A stretch of 64,000 bases of DNA, taken from NCBI RefSeq assembly GCF_030506325.1, contig NZ_CP120683.1, forward strand, positions 3,857,001 through 3,921,000, written 5' to 3'. The notes under the pieces were generated by a model, which did not search any database, had not been told where the DNA came from, and was given only the letters and a program-made list of their open reading frames with translations. Numbering within the stretch: position 1 is the first letter of the stretch; each line of letters opens with the position of its first letter. Below, one piece after another: positions 33,987 to 45,187 of this stretch. A program made the position numbers and the translations under genes. Source of the DNA: Tunicatimonas pelagia. GTDB taxonomy: Bacteria; Bacteroidota; Bacteroidia; Cytophagales; Cyclobacteriaceae.

Positions 33987-35256
33987 GGACAGTTTTATGC
34001 AGCCAATTTTCCCCGTTGCAATAGCTTTGGGTAGTTGGGGTGCATTTTTATTGACTCAGCGTCCAGATTTAAGTTTGAAATAATGATTTGTAGCCAACGG
34101 GTATTAAAATGCTCTGTTTTGACGTCTTGCAGTGAGAAGCTGGTTCTACCCTGCAAGTGATTCTCTACCAAACACAGATTCAAAGTCATCATGACGGCCT
34201 GAAAATGGAAGGCCAAACGTTTTTCTTGAGTGCTTTGGCAGTGGCTGAGTCCTAAATGCTGCTTAGCATCTCTAAAGAGAAACTCAATATTGAAGCGCAA
34301 GCGATAGTATGCTAGAATACGACTTGCTGAGAGTTCCAGATCCGAACATCCTAACAAGAACAAACCGGTTCGGCCGCTTTTACTTTGTGTAGTAACCATC
34401 ACTACTTTTATCTTTCGCTTCCACTTTACCGACCAAACCACTTGGCAATAGACTTGCCAACCTTCAGGGGTGGTACCCTGTTGTTCAAAACGAGTTAACA
34501 CCTCATCGCCTTTCCAGTGAACTTTACCCCCATTCTTGCGTTTTCTCCCTCGGGGCTTTTGGGGGCCTTCATATAAGTAGTTCATATTGGCATCACCGCG
34601 CAACTTAGTGATCATGAACATACCTAACGCAGCTACCTGATCCCAAGCGGCTTGTTTGGCGTAAAAGCCGTCTACCACCCAGTACTTCGTCTTTTTGAGC
34701 AGGTAGGCACTACAACGGACTAGCTGCTGTAAGTAGAAAAGTAAGCGGTTGGTCTCGTCTTTGAGTCCACCAGGGGTTTGGTGTACCGATAGGGTTAAGG
34801 CCAATCCGCTTTTCACTGATACCAAAGCCAGCGCACTAATCTCTAATCCTTTAATTGCTTTTTGGGAGCATCCGCTCCAGTACCTATCCAAACCGTACGT
34901 CTTTTTACCGCTCTTAGCAACGTAGCTACAGTCACTCACCGCAATCCAGGAGTGGTTAGCAAAAAACAGATCAATGAGCACCTCACTAAAGTGTCTGAAA
35001 TCAAAAGCTTTGTCGTAATTACGCCGAAACGTACGCTCACATAGGTCGCCCCAGCGCGACAAGTTGGTAAAGTTATAACGCCCCTTAGCCGATAAGAACA
35101 CCTGTACAAGATGCACTAAAAACTTATGCATGGGTTGGGATATGTCCGGCATTTTTGCCATTATCGTCTGGAGAATCTCTATGGTTTTCATGGTACCCTA
35201 AAGTTGTTCGCAAAACTAACTTAATGGGGTGCCTTCTCTTTTCCTAAATTCTGTCC
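33987..35256 (-). mobile_element. IS4-type insertion sequence, about 1.27 kb
   Basis: It encloses one transposase gene on the minus strand. The ends are imperfect inverted repeats: GGACAG at 33987-33992 and CTGTCC at 35251-35256 are exact, and the match extends irregularly to both sides (CAATA words just outside at 33978 and near 35262). I cannot define the exact ends or a target duplication with confidence; AGTAT occurs next to both ends with a 2-bp offset. It lies between two AT-rich small genes and directly before the second one's start. Confidence 0.75.
33995..35191 (-). CDS. IS4-family DDE transposase
   Basis: A 398-residue, apparently intact transposase. The DDE residues can be placed: first Asp in AVSDCSYVAKSGKKTYGLD, second Asp in YWVVDGFYAKQAAWDQ, and Glu in the IS4 signature YYRLRFNIEFLFRDAKQHLGL, where Y, R, E and K hold the YREK spacing. 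A basic insertion (PRGRKRKNGGK) lies between the second Asp and the Glu. The frame has no stop or shift, so the element may still be mobile. It is oriented against the two flanking small genes. Confidence 0.9.
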   Translation of the reverse strand: MKTIEILQTIMAKMPDISQPMHKFLVHLVQVFLSAKGRYNFTNLSRWGDLCERTFRRNYDKAFDFRHFSEVLIDLFFANHSWIAVSDCSYVAKSGKKTYGLDRYWSGCSQKAIKGLEISALALVSVKSGLALTLSVHQTPGGLKDETNRLLFYLQQLVRCSAYLLKKTKYWVVDGFYAKQAAWDQVAALGMFMITKLRGDANMNYLYEGPQKPRGRKRKNGGKVHWKGDEVLTRFEQQGTTPEGWQVYCQVVWSVKWKRKIKVVMVTTQSKSGRTGLFLLGCSDLELSASRILAYYRLRFNIEFLFRDAKQHLGLSHCQSTQEKRLAFHFQAVMMTLNLCLVENHLQGRTSFSLQDVKTEHFNTRWLQIIISNLNLDAESIKMHPNYPKLLQRGKLAA

Positions 35257-35268
35257 GAAGTATTGAAT

Positions 35269-35808
35269 ATGTTAAGCGAATTAATTTACAGATTGAGAAA
35301 AGTCATTTCTCGACTTAGAGATTTATATCTTCGTGAAAGGTTTTATGACGATAATATAGTTAGTGAACTAGATTTAATTCAAGATGAATTAAATGAAATT
35401 CAACAAGCAGATTCTAGCATTCAACCAGCAATTAACAAATTAGAAAATTTTAAAAGAGTTAATATGATGATTTCAGTCTTTCCTACTGTGATCGCTATGG
35501 GGTTAGTTGTGTTTGTTTTTATACTGAATCAAAGGGCTTCACAAAAAATTTTGTCATTAGAAAAAAATGAAGAAGTGAGAACGTCCATCATTAGTAAAAT
35601 GAAATTAATTAATGATTCACTTGCTAACGATTCATTATTGATGGGTTCATTATCGATGGACTCAATTTATCAATGGTTAAGGTATCGTGATTTACCCTAT
35701 GAGATTTCTGATGCTTGGTTGAGATATATGTATATCAGAGAAGAGGCTAAACTCATAAATAGTGAAATTGATAGCTTAGAAAAGTTACTAGTTAGAGACG
35801 ACGAATAA
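35269..35808 (+). CDS. Small coiled-coil membrane protein, unknown
   Basis: About 179 residues from ATG 35269 (a TTG at 35263 adds two). The N-terminal ~60 residues are a charged amphipathic coiled coil with many Arg, Glu and Asp; one membrane helix follows at about residues 68-90 (SVFPTVIAMGLVVFVFILNQ), and the rest is a second acidic helical region with the repeat-like LINDSLANDSLLMGSLSMDS. No family is recognised. AT-rich composition matches the gene at 33654. The insertion sequence ends about 12 bp before the start, so its native promoter is probably lost or replaced. An attC-like element follows 4 bp after the stop. Confidence 0.55.
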   Translation: MLSELIYRLRKVISRLRDLYLRERFYDDNIVSELDLIQDELNEIQQADSSIQPAINKLENFKRVNMMISVFPTVIAMGLVVFVFILNQRASQKILSLEKNEEVRTSIISKMKLINDSLANDSLLMGSLSMDSIYQWLRYRDLPYEISDAWLRYMYIREEAKLINSEIDSLEKLLVRDDE

Positions 35809-35811
35809 TTC

Positions 35812-35883
35812 GCTGCTAACATTATATATGAAATCATAGTCGCCTATCGGCAGACTACGCTTCATATACTCAACGTTAGCAGC
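35812..35883. repeat. attC-like imperfect palindrome 2
   Basis: GCTGCTAAC (35812-35820) pairs perfectly with GTTAGCAGC (35875-35883). Inside, after unequal unpaired spacers, TATATGAA (35825-35832) pairs with TTCATATA (35861-35868); then TAGTC with GACTA and GCC with GGC, leaving one extrahelical base (A35852) and an internal loop. Outer box, unpaired spacer, inner box and a bulged base form the architecture of folded integron attC sites. It directly follows the stop of the gene at 35269. Confidence 0.55.
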
Positions 35884-35945
35884 AGAAAAAAGGACAAGCT
35901 CCAATAATCCTGACCTTTGATTCATAAATCATTTCGTTATTTACA

Positions 35946-38141
35946 TCAACCCATTTGAATATCCTTCTGAGCGAAGGGCTGGTCATAAAGGCGCTTTCCG
36001 GTAGCTTGGTACAAAGCGTTGGCTAAGGCTCCCATGATTGGTGGTAGTGATGGTTCGCCCAGTCCGGTAGGATCAATGCCGTTCTCTACGAAGAAGGTCT
36101 CAATCTCTACGGGAGCTTCTTTACTGCGAATGAGGCGGTACTTATCATAGTTGCTCTGGTCAGGCTTGCCGTCGGTAAAGGTAATTGCTCCGTAGAGGGC
36201 ATGACCAATACCGTCAATAATTCCACCTTCCACCTGGTTAATGGCTCCTTCGGGATTTACCACAATACCGCAGTCTACCGCGCACCATACTTTTTGTATC
36301 TTTGGCTGGCCGCTATCCATTACTACATCTACTACTTGGGCCACATAGGAGTTATGGCAGTAGTAAGCGGATACTCCACGGTGTACTCCCGACATATCGT
36401 TACCCCAACCCGCTTTTTCTTTTACTTCTCTGAGAACCCCGGCGTAACGCTCAGCGTCGTAGTCATTGTCCTCACCTACCGGGTTTTCAATGGCTCGGTC
36501 AAACAATTCCAGCCGAAAATCAATTGGGTCTTTTCCGGCCTCTTCAGCTACTTCATCCAAAAACGACTGCTCGGCTCCGGCCACAAAGTTAGAGCGGGGT
36601 GCCCGCCAGGCTCCGGTAGAAATGTTAGAATCTACGTTATGGTTTTCCGCCAGATAGTGATCTACCGTGCCCGCTGGATAGCGATTGGCAAACACTGGTC
36701 CCCCGTGAATACCGGCACCTCGCACGTGAAAGGCTGTCATGTTATTATCGCCATCCAGTGCTGCTCGGTAGGTAATTTTGTAGGCCGGACGGTAAGTACC
36801 CTGCGTCATATCATCTTCCCGGCTGTACACTAATTTGATGGGTGCGTTAGCCTTCTGAGAGATAGCAGCCGCCTCTAATCCAAAATTTCCGTAGAGCCGA
36901 CGGCCAAAGCCTCCGCCCATGCGGGTCATATCAATACTAATTTTTTCTTCGGGCATTCCAAGCAGATCGGATACGCTCTTCCGCATATTCTCGGGAGTCT
37001 GAATTGGTCCGACTAAATCAGCTTTTTCGGGAGTAACGTGGGCGAAGAAGTTCATCGGCTCCATGGTATTGTGCGGTAGGAAGGGTGCACTATAGGTTCG
37101 CTCTACTACTTTTGCAGCGTCATGAAAGGCCGCATCAGGGTCGCCATCTTTACGAGAGGGCTCTTTGGCTGAACTGCCAATCGCTTCGGTTAGGGCTACT
37201 TCAATATCCTGAGAATTTTCAGCAGGGGTTTCTTGCTCCCAATTTACCTTTACGGTTTTCTTGGCCTTCATTACCGGCCAAGTGCCTTCTCCAATCACGG
37301 CAATTAGTTCAGGAAAAGCATTTACATCTGACCAGGTTTTACCCTCTTCCGACGGGGCGGTTTGTACTTTAAACACGTCTTTGATGCCTGACATTGCCAA
37401 AGCTTCGTTAGCATCAAAGTCTTTAACCTTCATACCGAAGGCCGGAGGATGAATAATCATCGCGGTAAGCATTCCGTCCCGCTTTAGGTCTATGCCGAAC
37501 AGGGGTTTTCCCGTAACAATCGCTGATCCGTCTACATTTTTGGTGGGCTGACCAATAATTTTAAAATCTTTTGGGGCTTTCAACTCAACTTCTTCGGGTA
37601 CTTCCAAACCTGCCGCCGCTGTAGCAACCTCACCGTAACCGATGGATTTATCCGATCCGGTATGCGAAATGGTGCTGTTGGCCGTAGATAATTCACTTAC
37701 GGGTACCCCCCACTGCTGAGCCGCCGCTTCCATCAGCACCCGGCGAGCGGAAGCACCCGCCATGCGTAAACTTTGCCATCCCTGCCGGATCGACTGACTA
37801 CCTCCAGCTAACTGCCGGGTGAATTTTTCGGTGTTCAATCCGGCTTGCTTTACGGTTACACCTTTCCAATCTACGTCTAGCTCTTCGGCTACAATCATCG
37901 GCATAGCCGTTTTTACGTTCTGCCCAATCTCGGGGTTGGGCGACATAATGGTCACATCGCCGTTGTCACCAATCTGGATAAAGGCATTTACATCGAACCA
38001 CTCCTTCGGTACATCGGCTACTTCTTCGGTCGCAGGTTGGCAAGAAGCTAGCCAATTGAATCCGATCATTAAGCCACCCCCCGTAGCAGAAGATACCTTC
38101 AGAAATGAGCGTCGGTTGAATTGCGTTTTTATAAGTGTCAT
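35946..38141 (-). CDS. Molybdopterin-binding large subunit of a xanthine dehydrogenase-family oxidoreductase
   Basis: A 731-residue catalytic subunit of the aldehyde oxidase/isoquinoline 1-oxidoreductase type. The N-terminus is a Tat signal (RRSFLKV near residues 10-16, followed by a hydrophobic stretch ending in LASC), so the folded enzyme is exported. Molybdopterin-contact regions include GGFGRRLYGN, TGAWRAPRSN and, near the C-terminus, the catalytic-Glu loop G-L-G-E-P-S-L-P-P. It is the second gene of a minus-strand operon, 82 bp after the 2Fe-2S subunit, with no FAD subunit, as in IorAB-like enzymes whose electrons go to a cytochrome. The substrate is unknown. Confidence 0.9.
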   Translation of the reverse strand: MTLIKTQFNRRSFLKVSSATGGGLMIGFNWLASCQPATEEVADVPKEWFDVNAFIQIGDNGDVTIMSPNPEIGQNVKTAMPMIVAEELDVDWKGVTVKQAGLNTEKFTRQLAGGSQSIRQGWQSLRMAGASARRVLMEAAAQQWGVPVSELSTANSTISHTGSDKSIGYGEVATAAAGLEVPEEVELKAPKDFKIIGQPTKNVDGSAIVTGKPLFGIDLKRDGMLTAMIIHPPAFGMKVKDFDANEALAMSGIKDVFKVQTAPSEEGKTWSDVNAFPELIAVIGEGTWPVMKAKKTVKVNWEQETPAENSQDIEVALTEAIGSSAKEPSRKDGDPDAAFHDAAKVVERTYSAPFLPHNTMEPMNFFAHVTPEKADLVGPIQTPENMRKSVSDLLGMPEEKISIDMTRMGGGFGRRLYGNFGLEAAAISQKANAPIKLVYSREDDMTQGTYRPAYKITYRAALDGDNNMTAFHVRGAGIHGGPVFANRYPAGTVDHYLAENHNVDSNISTGAWRAPRSNFVAGAEQSFLDEVAEEAGKDPIDFRLELFDRAIENPVGEDNDYDAERYAGVLREVKEKAGWGNDMSGVHRGVSAYYCHNSYVAQVVDVVMDSGQPKIQKVWCAVDCGIVVNPEGAINQVEGGIIDGIGHALYGAITFTDGKPDQSNYDKYRLIRSKEAPVEIETFFVENGIDPTGLGEPSLPPIMGALANALYQATGKRLYDQPFAQKDIQMG

Positions 38142-38223
38142 GGTAGTTTTTGTTAATTGGAAGATTGAAAATTCTTAAAATAAAGCCGAGGGCTAATTTG
38201 CAATCTGTAATTTTCCAATTGTG

Positions 38224-38685
38224 TCAGTTTAGTTTTTCAGAAGCAGTACGAATAGCAGCCTTGATACGCACGTAGGTACCGCAACGGCAGATGTTACCGT
38301 TCATGGCATCGTCAATCTCTTTGTCTGATGGATTAGGGGTTTTAGATAACAGAGAAGCAGCGTTCATCATTTGCCCGGCTTGGCAGTAACCGCATTGCGC
38401 CACATCATGCTCTAACCAAGCCTGCTGCACCGCATGGCTGGCATCTTCCGACAAGCCCTCAACGGTAGTAATAGTAGAATCACCGACACTGCTAACCGGA
38501 ACGGAACAGGAGCGAACCGCAGTGCCGTTAAGATGAACCGTGCAGGCTCCGCACTGGGCAATGCCACAGCCAAATTTGGTACCTACTAAATTTAAATTAT
38601 CGCGAAGAACCCAGAGAACGGGAGTATCCGGGTCAACATCTACCTGACGTTGTTCTCCGTTTACGTTGATAGTGAAAGCTGCCAT
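38224..38685 (-). CDS. 2Fe-2S small subunit of the molybdenum hydroxylase
   Basis: A 153-residue electron-transfer subunit. The N-terminal plant-type ferredoxin cluster is bound by the cysteines of [17 protein letters not shown] and a later Cys in VRSCSVPVS; the second, all-helical cluster domain has [10 protein letters not shown] and NICRCGTY. Together these are the two 2Fe-2S sites of the xanthine dehydrogenase family. It has no Tat signal of its own and is presumably exported bound to the large subunit encoded just downstream. Confidence 0.95.
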   Translation of the reverse strand: MAAFTINVNGEQRQVDVDPDTPVLWVLRDNLNLVGTKFGCGIAQCGACTVHLNGTAVRSCSVPVSSVGDSTITTVEGLSEDASHAVQQAWLEHDVAQCGYCQAGQMMNAASLLSKTPNPSDKEIDDAMNGNICRCGTYVRIKAAIRTASEKLN

Positions 38686-39016
38686 AAGAAGTTTATTTAG
38701 GTATGGTTACGCAACGTTAATTTACTAAAGTTCACGTAAGAATACGAACTCAGCGTAGACGAAATCCTCTTGCCAGGGTAATTAGCATAAACCATTTAAT
38801 ACGTAATATGAATATTTGAAATTTCGTGTAGCTGCACGTCTTTCTCTGATATGAAAAATAGTCATTACCGATTTTCTTATCCATATTATTCTGGTGCTGA
38901 TAAGAACAAAATATCACTTTGTGTAAGCACTTTCAATAGCCGTCAGTATGAATATGTAAAGTGGGTTTTAGAGTATTTTGAGCTAAAATAAATCCATAGG
39001 CTCTACTTATAATAAG

Positions 39017-41375
<2,359 letters not shown>

Positions 41376-41436
41376 TCCGTATTTACGTGATTGACTAGTC
41401 CTAAAATAGGTTAGCATTTTTGTTTGAGTAAAAACT

Positions 41437-41470
41437 AAAACCACTGAGGAAAATCTTCAGTGGTTTTTTA
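41437..41470 (+). terminator. Intrinsic terminator after katG
   Basis: AAAACCACTGA (41437-41447) pairs with TCAGTGGTTTT (41457-41467) around a 9-nt loop; the T-run extends to about 41469. The A-rich left arm means it can also act on the minus strand, for example on the IS3 remnant transcript. Confidence 0.85.
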
Positions 41471-41488
41471 GTGTACAAAATTAAGGGT

Positions 41489-41668
41489 TTAATACCCTAG
41501 ACTCAAATGTGGTCGTTCATGATTATAGGTTTCTATAGATTCATTTATAAGCTCACCGAGCGCCTGGAAGGTGTTACACCGACAGATTAATCGCTCTCTT
41601 TTCAATACTCCGTTCACTCTTTCAGCTAATGCGTTCTGATAACAATCATAGCCTTCCGTTCGCTCATT
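41489..41668 (-). pseudogene. IS3-family transposase remnant (C-terminus of OrfB)
   Basis: On the minus strand, about 60 codons ending at TAA 41491-41489 encode the end of an IS3-type integrase core: YQNALAERVNGVLKRERL with the catalytic Glu, then NTFQALGELINESIETYNHERPHLSLGY, the standard C-terminal signature. An in-frame stop lies just upstream (about 41670), and nothing of the rest of the gene is recognisable in the following 350 bp. It is a relic of an insertion sequence between katG and the padR/permease genes. Confidence 0.8.
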
Positions 41669-42058
41669 CTATTCTTGATCCCCCTTTGAAGGGTTTTTAC
41701 TACGCTTTCACTGCTCATGTATTTACTGAGATGGTGTCTCATAATCTTTCTTGAATAATTCTGGGTGGAGAAGTGTTTTACTTTTGTCATTAACCGATTA
41801 GTTAACTACTTGAGTAAGCTACCTATCAAAAAGTAGTTCTCCCAATCATAAACAGGTTTGTTCACTCCCGTACAACTTTGTCCGGTCGCGAACACTTCAT
41901 TTCTACCAAAACTGCCCTCAAATACTATTCTGAGTATTGGCAAGAGGTTTGTTCTACAAAATTTGAAATAATGATTGATGACGAATGATTAATGAATAAT
42001 GCACGGCCCGAGTAGTATTGTCATTAATCATCAGTCATTACTCAATAATCATTGAACT
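41669..42058. other. Intergenic region with a long imperfect inverted repeat
   Basis: The left part has no recognisable gene. From about 41967 to 42055, ATGATTGATGACGAATGATTAATG-like DNA faces CATTAATCATCAGTCATTACTC-like DNA across a short GC-rich centre, so the segment can fold as a long imperfect hairpin right before padR. Related words occur at 42400-42440 and 45115-45175. Confidence 0.45.
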
Positions 42059-42397
42059 ATGAGAAAAACCTATATCGGCGAACTGGAAGAAGTGGCACTA
42101 CTTACGGTGGCTCTGCTCTACGACCAAGCCTACGGAGTGGCCATCACTCACGAGATTAAAGCCCAAACCGAACGAAGTATCAGCATTAGTGCGGTACACG
42201 CCACGCTGCATCGGCTTTCAGAAAAAGGCTTTGTAAACTCCCAGATGGGAGGAGCTACCGCCGAACGGGGTGGACGACGCAAACGCTTCTTTACTGTAAC
42301 CCCCGCTGGCAGCCGAATTCTCCACGACATTCAGCAGACCCGTGAGCAACTGTGGCAGCAAATACCCGCGCAAGCCCTACAGTGGAAAACGATATAA
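42059..42397 (+). CDS. PadR-family transcriptional regulator
   Basis: A 112-residue winged-helix protein of the PadR type: LEEVALLTVALLYDQAYGVAITHEIKAQT, then the recognition region SAVHATLHRLSEKGFV and a wing with GRRKRFFTVTPAGSRIL. PadR proteins are usually repressors released by a small ligand. It is 46 bp before a permease carrying the matching prefix domain and heads a three-gene set. In Bacteroidota such padR genes regularly precede these permeases, so it probably controls them. Confidence 0.93.
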   Translation: MRKTYIGELEEVALLTVALLYDQAYGVAITHEIKAQTERSISISAVHATLHRLSEKGFVNSQMGGATAERGGRRKRFFTVTPAGSRILHDIQQTREQLWQQIPAQALQWKTI

Positions 42398-42443
42398 TAA
42401 TTAATGATTGATGACTAATGTAGCTCACTAATCATCGCCAATT

Positions 42444-45113
42444 ATGCCACAGAACAAATATCCTCCTCGCTGGATTAACCGCTTCCTGGAAAGCTTCTGT
42501 TCCCCACATCTACTAGAAGAAGTGCAGGGGGACTTGCAGGAGCTGTACGGAGAATGGAGGAGGAAGTACGGAGAACGAAAGGCCAATTGGCTTTACTTTT
42601 TTCACGCAATAAAATTTTTCCGGCCTTTCGCGATTAAACGAAAATACGATACACCAACTAACTATTCTTTGGCTATGCTTCACAATTATTTTTTGACCGC
42701 TTGGCGACAGGTACAAAAAAGTAAGTTACACACCGCCATCAATATATTTGGCTTGGCCGTAGGAATCGCCGCTTGCTTAGTGATTGCTCTCACGGTGCAA
42801 CACGAATTCAGCTACGACCGCCATCATCCTGAAGGTGATCGAATTTATCGGGTGACTACGAACGCTAAGTTTGTCGACCAATGGTTCCCAAATGGAGGTG
42901 TACCTGCTCCCGCTCCCCACGCTATGCGAGATGAATTTACGGGGCTGGATGTAGTAGCCGCTCTTCACATTGTTTTTAGCTCAGAAGTAATTTCACCCAC
43001 TGGAGCCAGTTTGGGTAAACAGAAACAAATAGTCATTACCGAACCGAAGTATTTTGAAGTGTTTTCTAGCATTCAGTGGAGCGTAGGTAGTCCAGAGCGG
43101 TCATTATCTCAACCTTATCAGGTAGTACTTACCGACAGCCAGGCAAAAAAATACTTCGGAGACCAGGAAGCGATGGGTAAAACCCTCACCTACTTTGATT
43201 CGCTGGATTTTGTAGTATCAGGTATCGTTCAGGACGAAGCTCATCTTACCGATTTATCGTTTACCGAATACCTTTCCTTTGCTACCTTATGGTCTAACCA
43301 ATCGCTAGCAGAAGACTATGGGCTAGAGAAATGGCAGAACACTAATAGCAATTCGCTGGCCTTTGTCAAACTCTCGGTAAGCACTACAGCTGAAGAAATC
43401 GAGCAGCAGTTTCCGGCTTTGCTTACTAAACATATTGATCAAACGGAGGATAATCCGGAGCGAACATTTGCTTTGCAACCGCTATCAGATATCCACTTCG
43501 AGGCCGAATACTCAATGCATAATCAGCGGCTAGCCCATAAACCTACTCTTTATGGTCTGATGATAGTAGCTTTATTTTTGCTGTTGATTGCCTCCGTTAA
43601 CTTTATCAATCTGGAAACAGCCCGGGCTATACTACGCTCTCGGGAGGTAGGAGTCCGTAAGGTACTGGGAAGTAGCCGGAGACAGCTTATCCAACAGTTT
43701 CTGGGTGAAACTTTCTTCATTACACTGTTAGCGGGTGGACTGGCTATTTTGGTCGCGAATTTCGGTATGGAGTATTTTGCTGAAAGTTTACCTCCTAATT
43801 TATCGCTAACTGAATTATGGCTAGGCAACGGGTGGCTTTTGTTCGGGATAATCATTGGGGCTGTAAGTCTACTGGCCGGTACCTATCCGGCTTGGGTACT
43901 ATCAGCTTATTCCCCAGTCTTTGCTCTAAAAATTCAGATTGCTAAAACATCAGGCATCACCCAGAAGGCTTACCTACGAAAGGCCCTCATTGTGTTCCAG
44001 TTTGCAATAGCGCAAGCTTTTATTTTGGGGACATTAATTGTAGGTAGTCAACTACATTATCTGCTCAATAAAGATCTGGGCTTCAGCGAAGATGCGGTAG
44101 TACATTTTTCGATTCCCCCCGGTTGGCAAGATACTACCCAGCGTCGTTTCCTACTAACGAACGAACTTCGCGAACTCAGTAGCATCTCGGCGGTAAGCGT
44201 TAGCGGACTTTTACCAACTAGTGCCTATAGAAGCACGCGAACCATTACTTATCAGACTGATACTTCAGAAATTGAAGTTCAACTCTCTATTAAAGAAGCT
44301 GACACTAGCTTTCTTAGTGTTTACGGAATCGAGTTGTTAGCTGGACGCAACTACCGTTTCAGCGATACCCTTAACGAACTACTGATCAACGAAACTGCTG
44401 TAAAGGCTTTTGGACTCAATTCACCGAGCGAAGCGATTGGAACATTTATTCACTTTAACGAAAGCAAAAAGCTTCCCATCGTAGGAGTGGTAAGTGATTT
44501 TCACGATGGCACGTTGCACGATAAGATAAGCCCGATTATGATCGGTTCGGGAATTCTAAACATGGGAAATGTTAATATTTTATTAGCTAGTTCTGGCGAG
44601 CAAATTTCGGGAGTCCAGCGGTCTTTGACCCAAGTGGAGCAAGTGTTAAAAAAATTCTATCCCGCCCAACCATTTGACTACCAATTTTTTGATGAAACTA
44701 TTGCCAGCTTCTACGAAACTGAACGGCAGACGGCTAAACTGATTAATGTAGCCACTGGACTAGCTATTTTCATAAGTTGTTTGGGGCTACTAGGATTGGT
44801 TTCTTTTACAACACATCAGCGAGTAAAGGAGATTGGCATTCGTAAGGTGCTGGGAGCTACGGTAACCCAACTAATTGCTCTATTTTCTCGCGAGTTCGCG
44901 AGCTTAATTATCATCAGTTTTGTAATTGCCGCTCCGCTGGCTTGGTACTTTGCTCATCGCTGGCTGGCCGACTTTGCTTATCGGGTAGATGTTGGCCTGT
45001 TTGTTTTCGTAGCTACGTTGGCGTCAGCTTCAGTACTAGCCCTTCTCACGGTAGGCATTCGGTCTTGGCAAGCGGCTTTAGCAAACCCAGTAGATTCGCT
45101 ACGAAATGAATAA
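42444..45113 (+). CDS. ABC permease with N-terminal permease prefix domain (copy 1)
   Basis: An 889-residue FtsX/MacB-type permease. Residues ~1-75 are a cytoplasmic permease prefix domain (PPRWINRFLESFCSPHLLEEV, GDLQELYGEWRRKYG), found in PadR-linked permeases. Then come a first membrane helix (~92-113), a MacB periplasmic domain, three helices (~370-490), a second helix near 515-540 and periplasmic domain, and three C-terminal helices (~770-880). Coupling motifs are REVGVRKVLGSSRRQ and KEIGIRKVLGATVTQ. No ATPase gene is adjacent. A 104-bp stretch in the prefix-domain region is identical to copy 2. Confidence 0.92.
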   Translation: MPQNKYPPRWINRFLESFCSPHLLEEVQGDLQELYGEWRRKYGERKANWLYFFHAIKFFRPFAIKRKYDTPTNYSLAMLHNYFLTAWRQVQKSKLHTAINIFGLAVGIAACLVIALTVQHEFSYDRHHPEGDRIYRVTTNAKFVDQWFPNGGVPAPAPHAMRDEFTGLDVVAALHIVFSSEVISPTGASLGKQKQIVITEPKYFEVFSSIQWSVGSPERSLSQPYQVVLTDSQAKKYFGDQEAMGKTLTYFDSLDFVVSGIVQDEAHLTDLSFTEYLSFATLWSNQSLAEDYGLEKWQNTNSNSLAFVKLSVSTTAEEIEQQFPALLTKHIDQTEDNPERTFALQPLSDIHFEAEYSMHNQRLAHKPTLYGLMIVALFLLLIASVNFINLETARAILRSREVGVRKVLGSSRRQLIQQFLGETFFITLLAGGLAILVANFGMEYFAESLPPNLSLTELWLGNGWLLFGIIIGAVSLLAGTYPAWVLSAYSPVFALKIQIAKTSGITQKAYLRKALIVFQFAIAQAFILGTLIVGSQLHYLLNKDLGFSEDAVVHFSIPPGWQDTTQRRFLLTNELRELSSISAVSVSGLLPTSAYRSTRTITYQTDTSEIEVQLSIKEADTSFLSVYGIELLAGRNYRFSDTLNELLINETAVKAFGLNSPSEAIGTFIHFNESKKLPIVGVVSDFHDGTLHDKISPIMIGSGILNMGNVNILLASSGEQISGVQRSLTQVEQVLKKFYPAQPFDYQFFDETIASFYETERQTAKLINVATGLAIFISCLGLLGLVSFTTHQRVKEIGIRKVLGATVTQLIALFSREFASLIIISFVIAAPLAWYFAHRWLADFAYRVDVGLFVFVATLASASVLALLTVGIRSWQAALANPVDSLRNE
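42492..42595 (+). repeat. 104-bp perfect repeat, copy 1
   Basis: Identical base for base to 45236-45339 (offset 2744). It encodes the central part of the permease prefix domain. On both sides identity drops sharply to the level expected for diverged paralogues, including at synonymous positions. Confidence 0.9.
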
Positions 45114-45123
45114 TTCTAATGAT

Positions 45124-45172
45124 GAATAATGACCAATGATTAGCGATATATATCAGTCATTCGTCATTATTC
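45124..45172. repeat. Inverted repeat between the two permease genes
   Basis: GAATAATGAC (45124-45133) and its exact complement GTCATTATTC (45163-45172), with further partial pairing inside, fill most of the 74-bp spacer between the permeases. It belongs to the same ATGATTAATGA-like word family as the DNA before padR. It may be a processing or attenuation hairpin; there is no T-run of terminator type. Confidence 0.5.
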
Positions 45173-45187
45173 AATTACCAATCTATT

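Noticed and set aside
36201-36833. 210-codon frame antisense to the molybdenum hydroxylase large subunit
   Set aside because: Lies wholly within a well-supported gene on the other strand; its sequence has no family features and mirrors codon bias of that gene.
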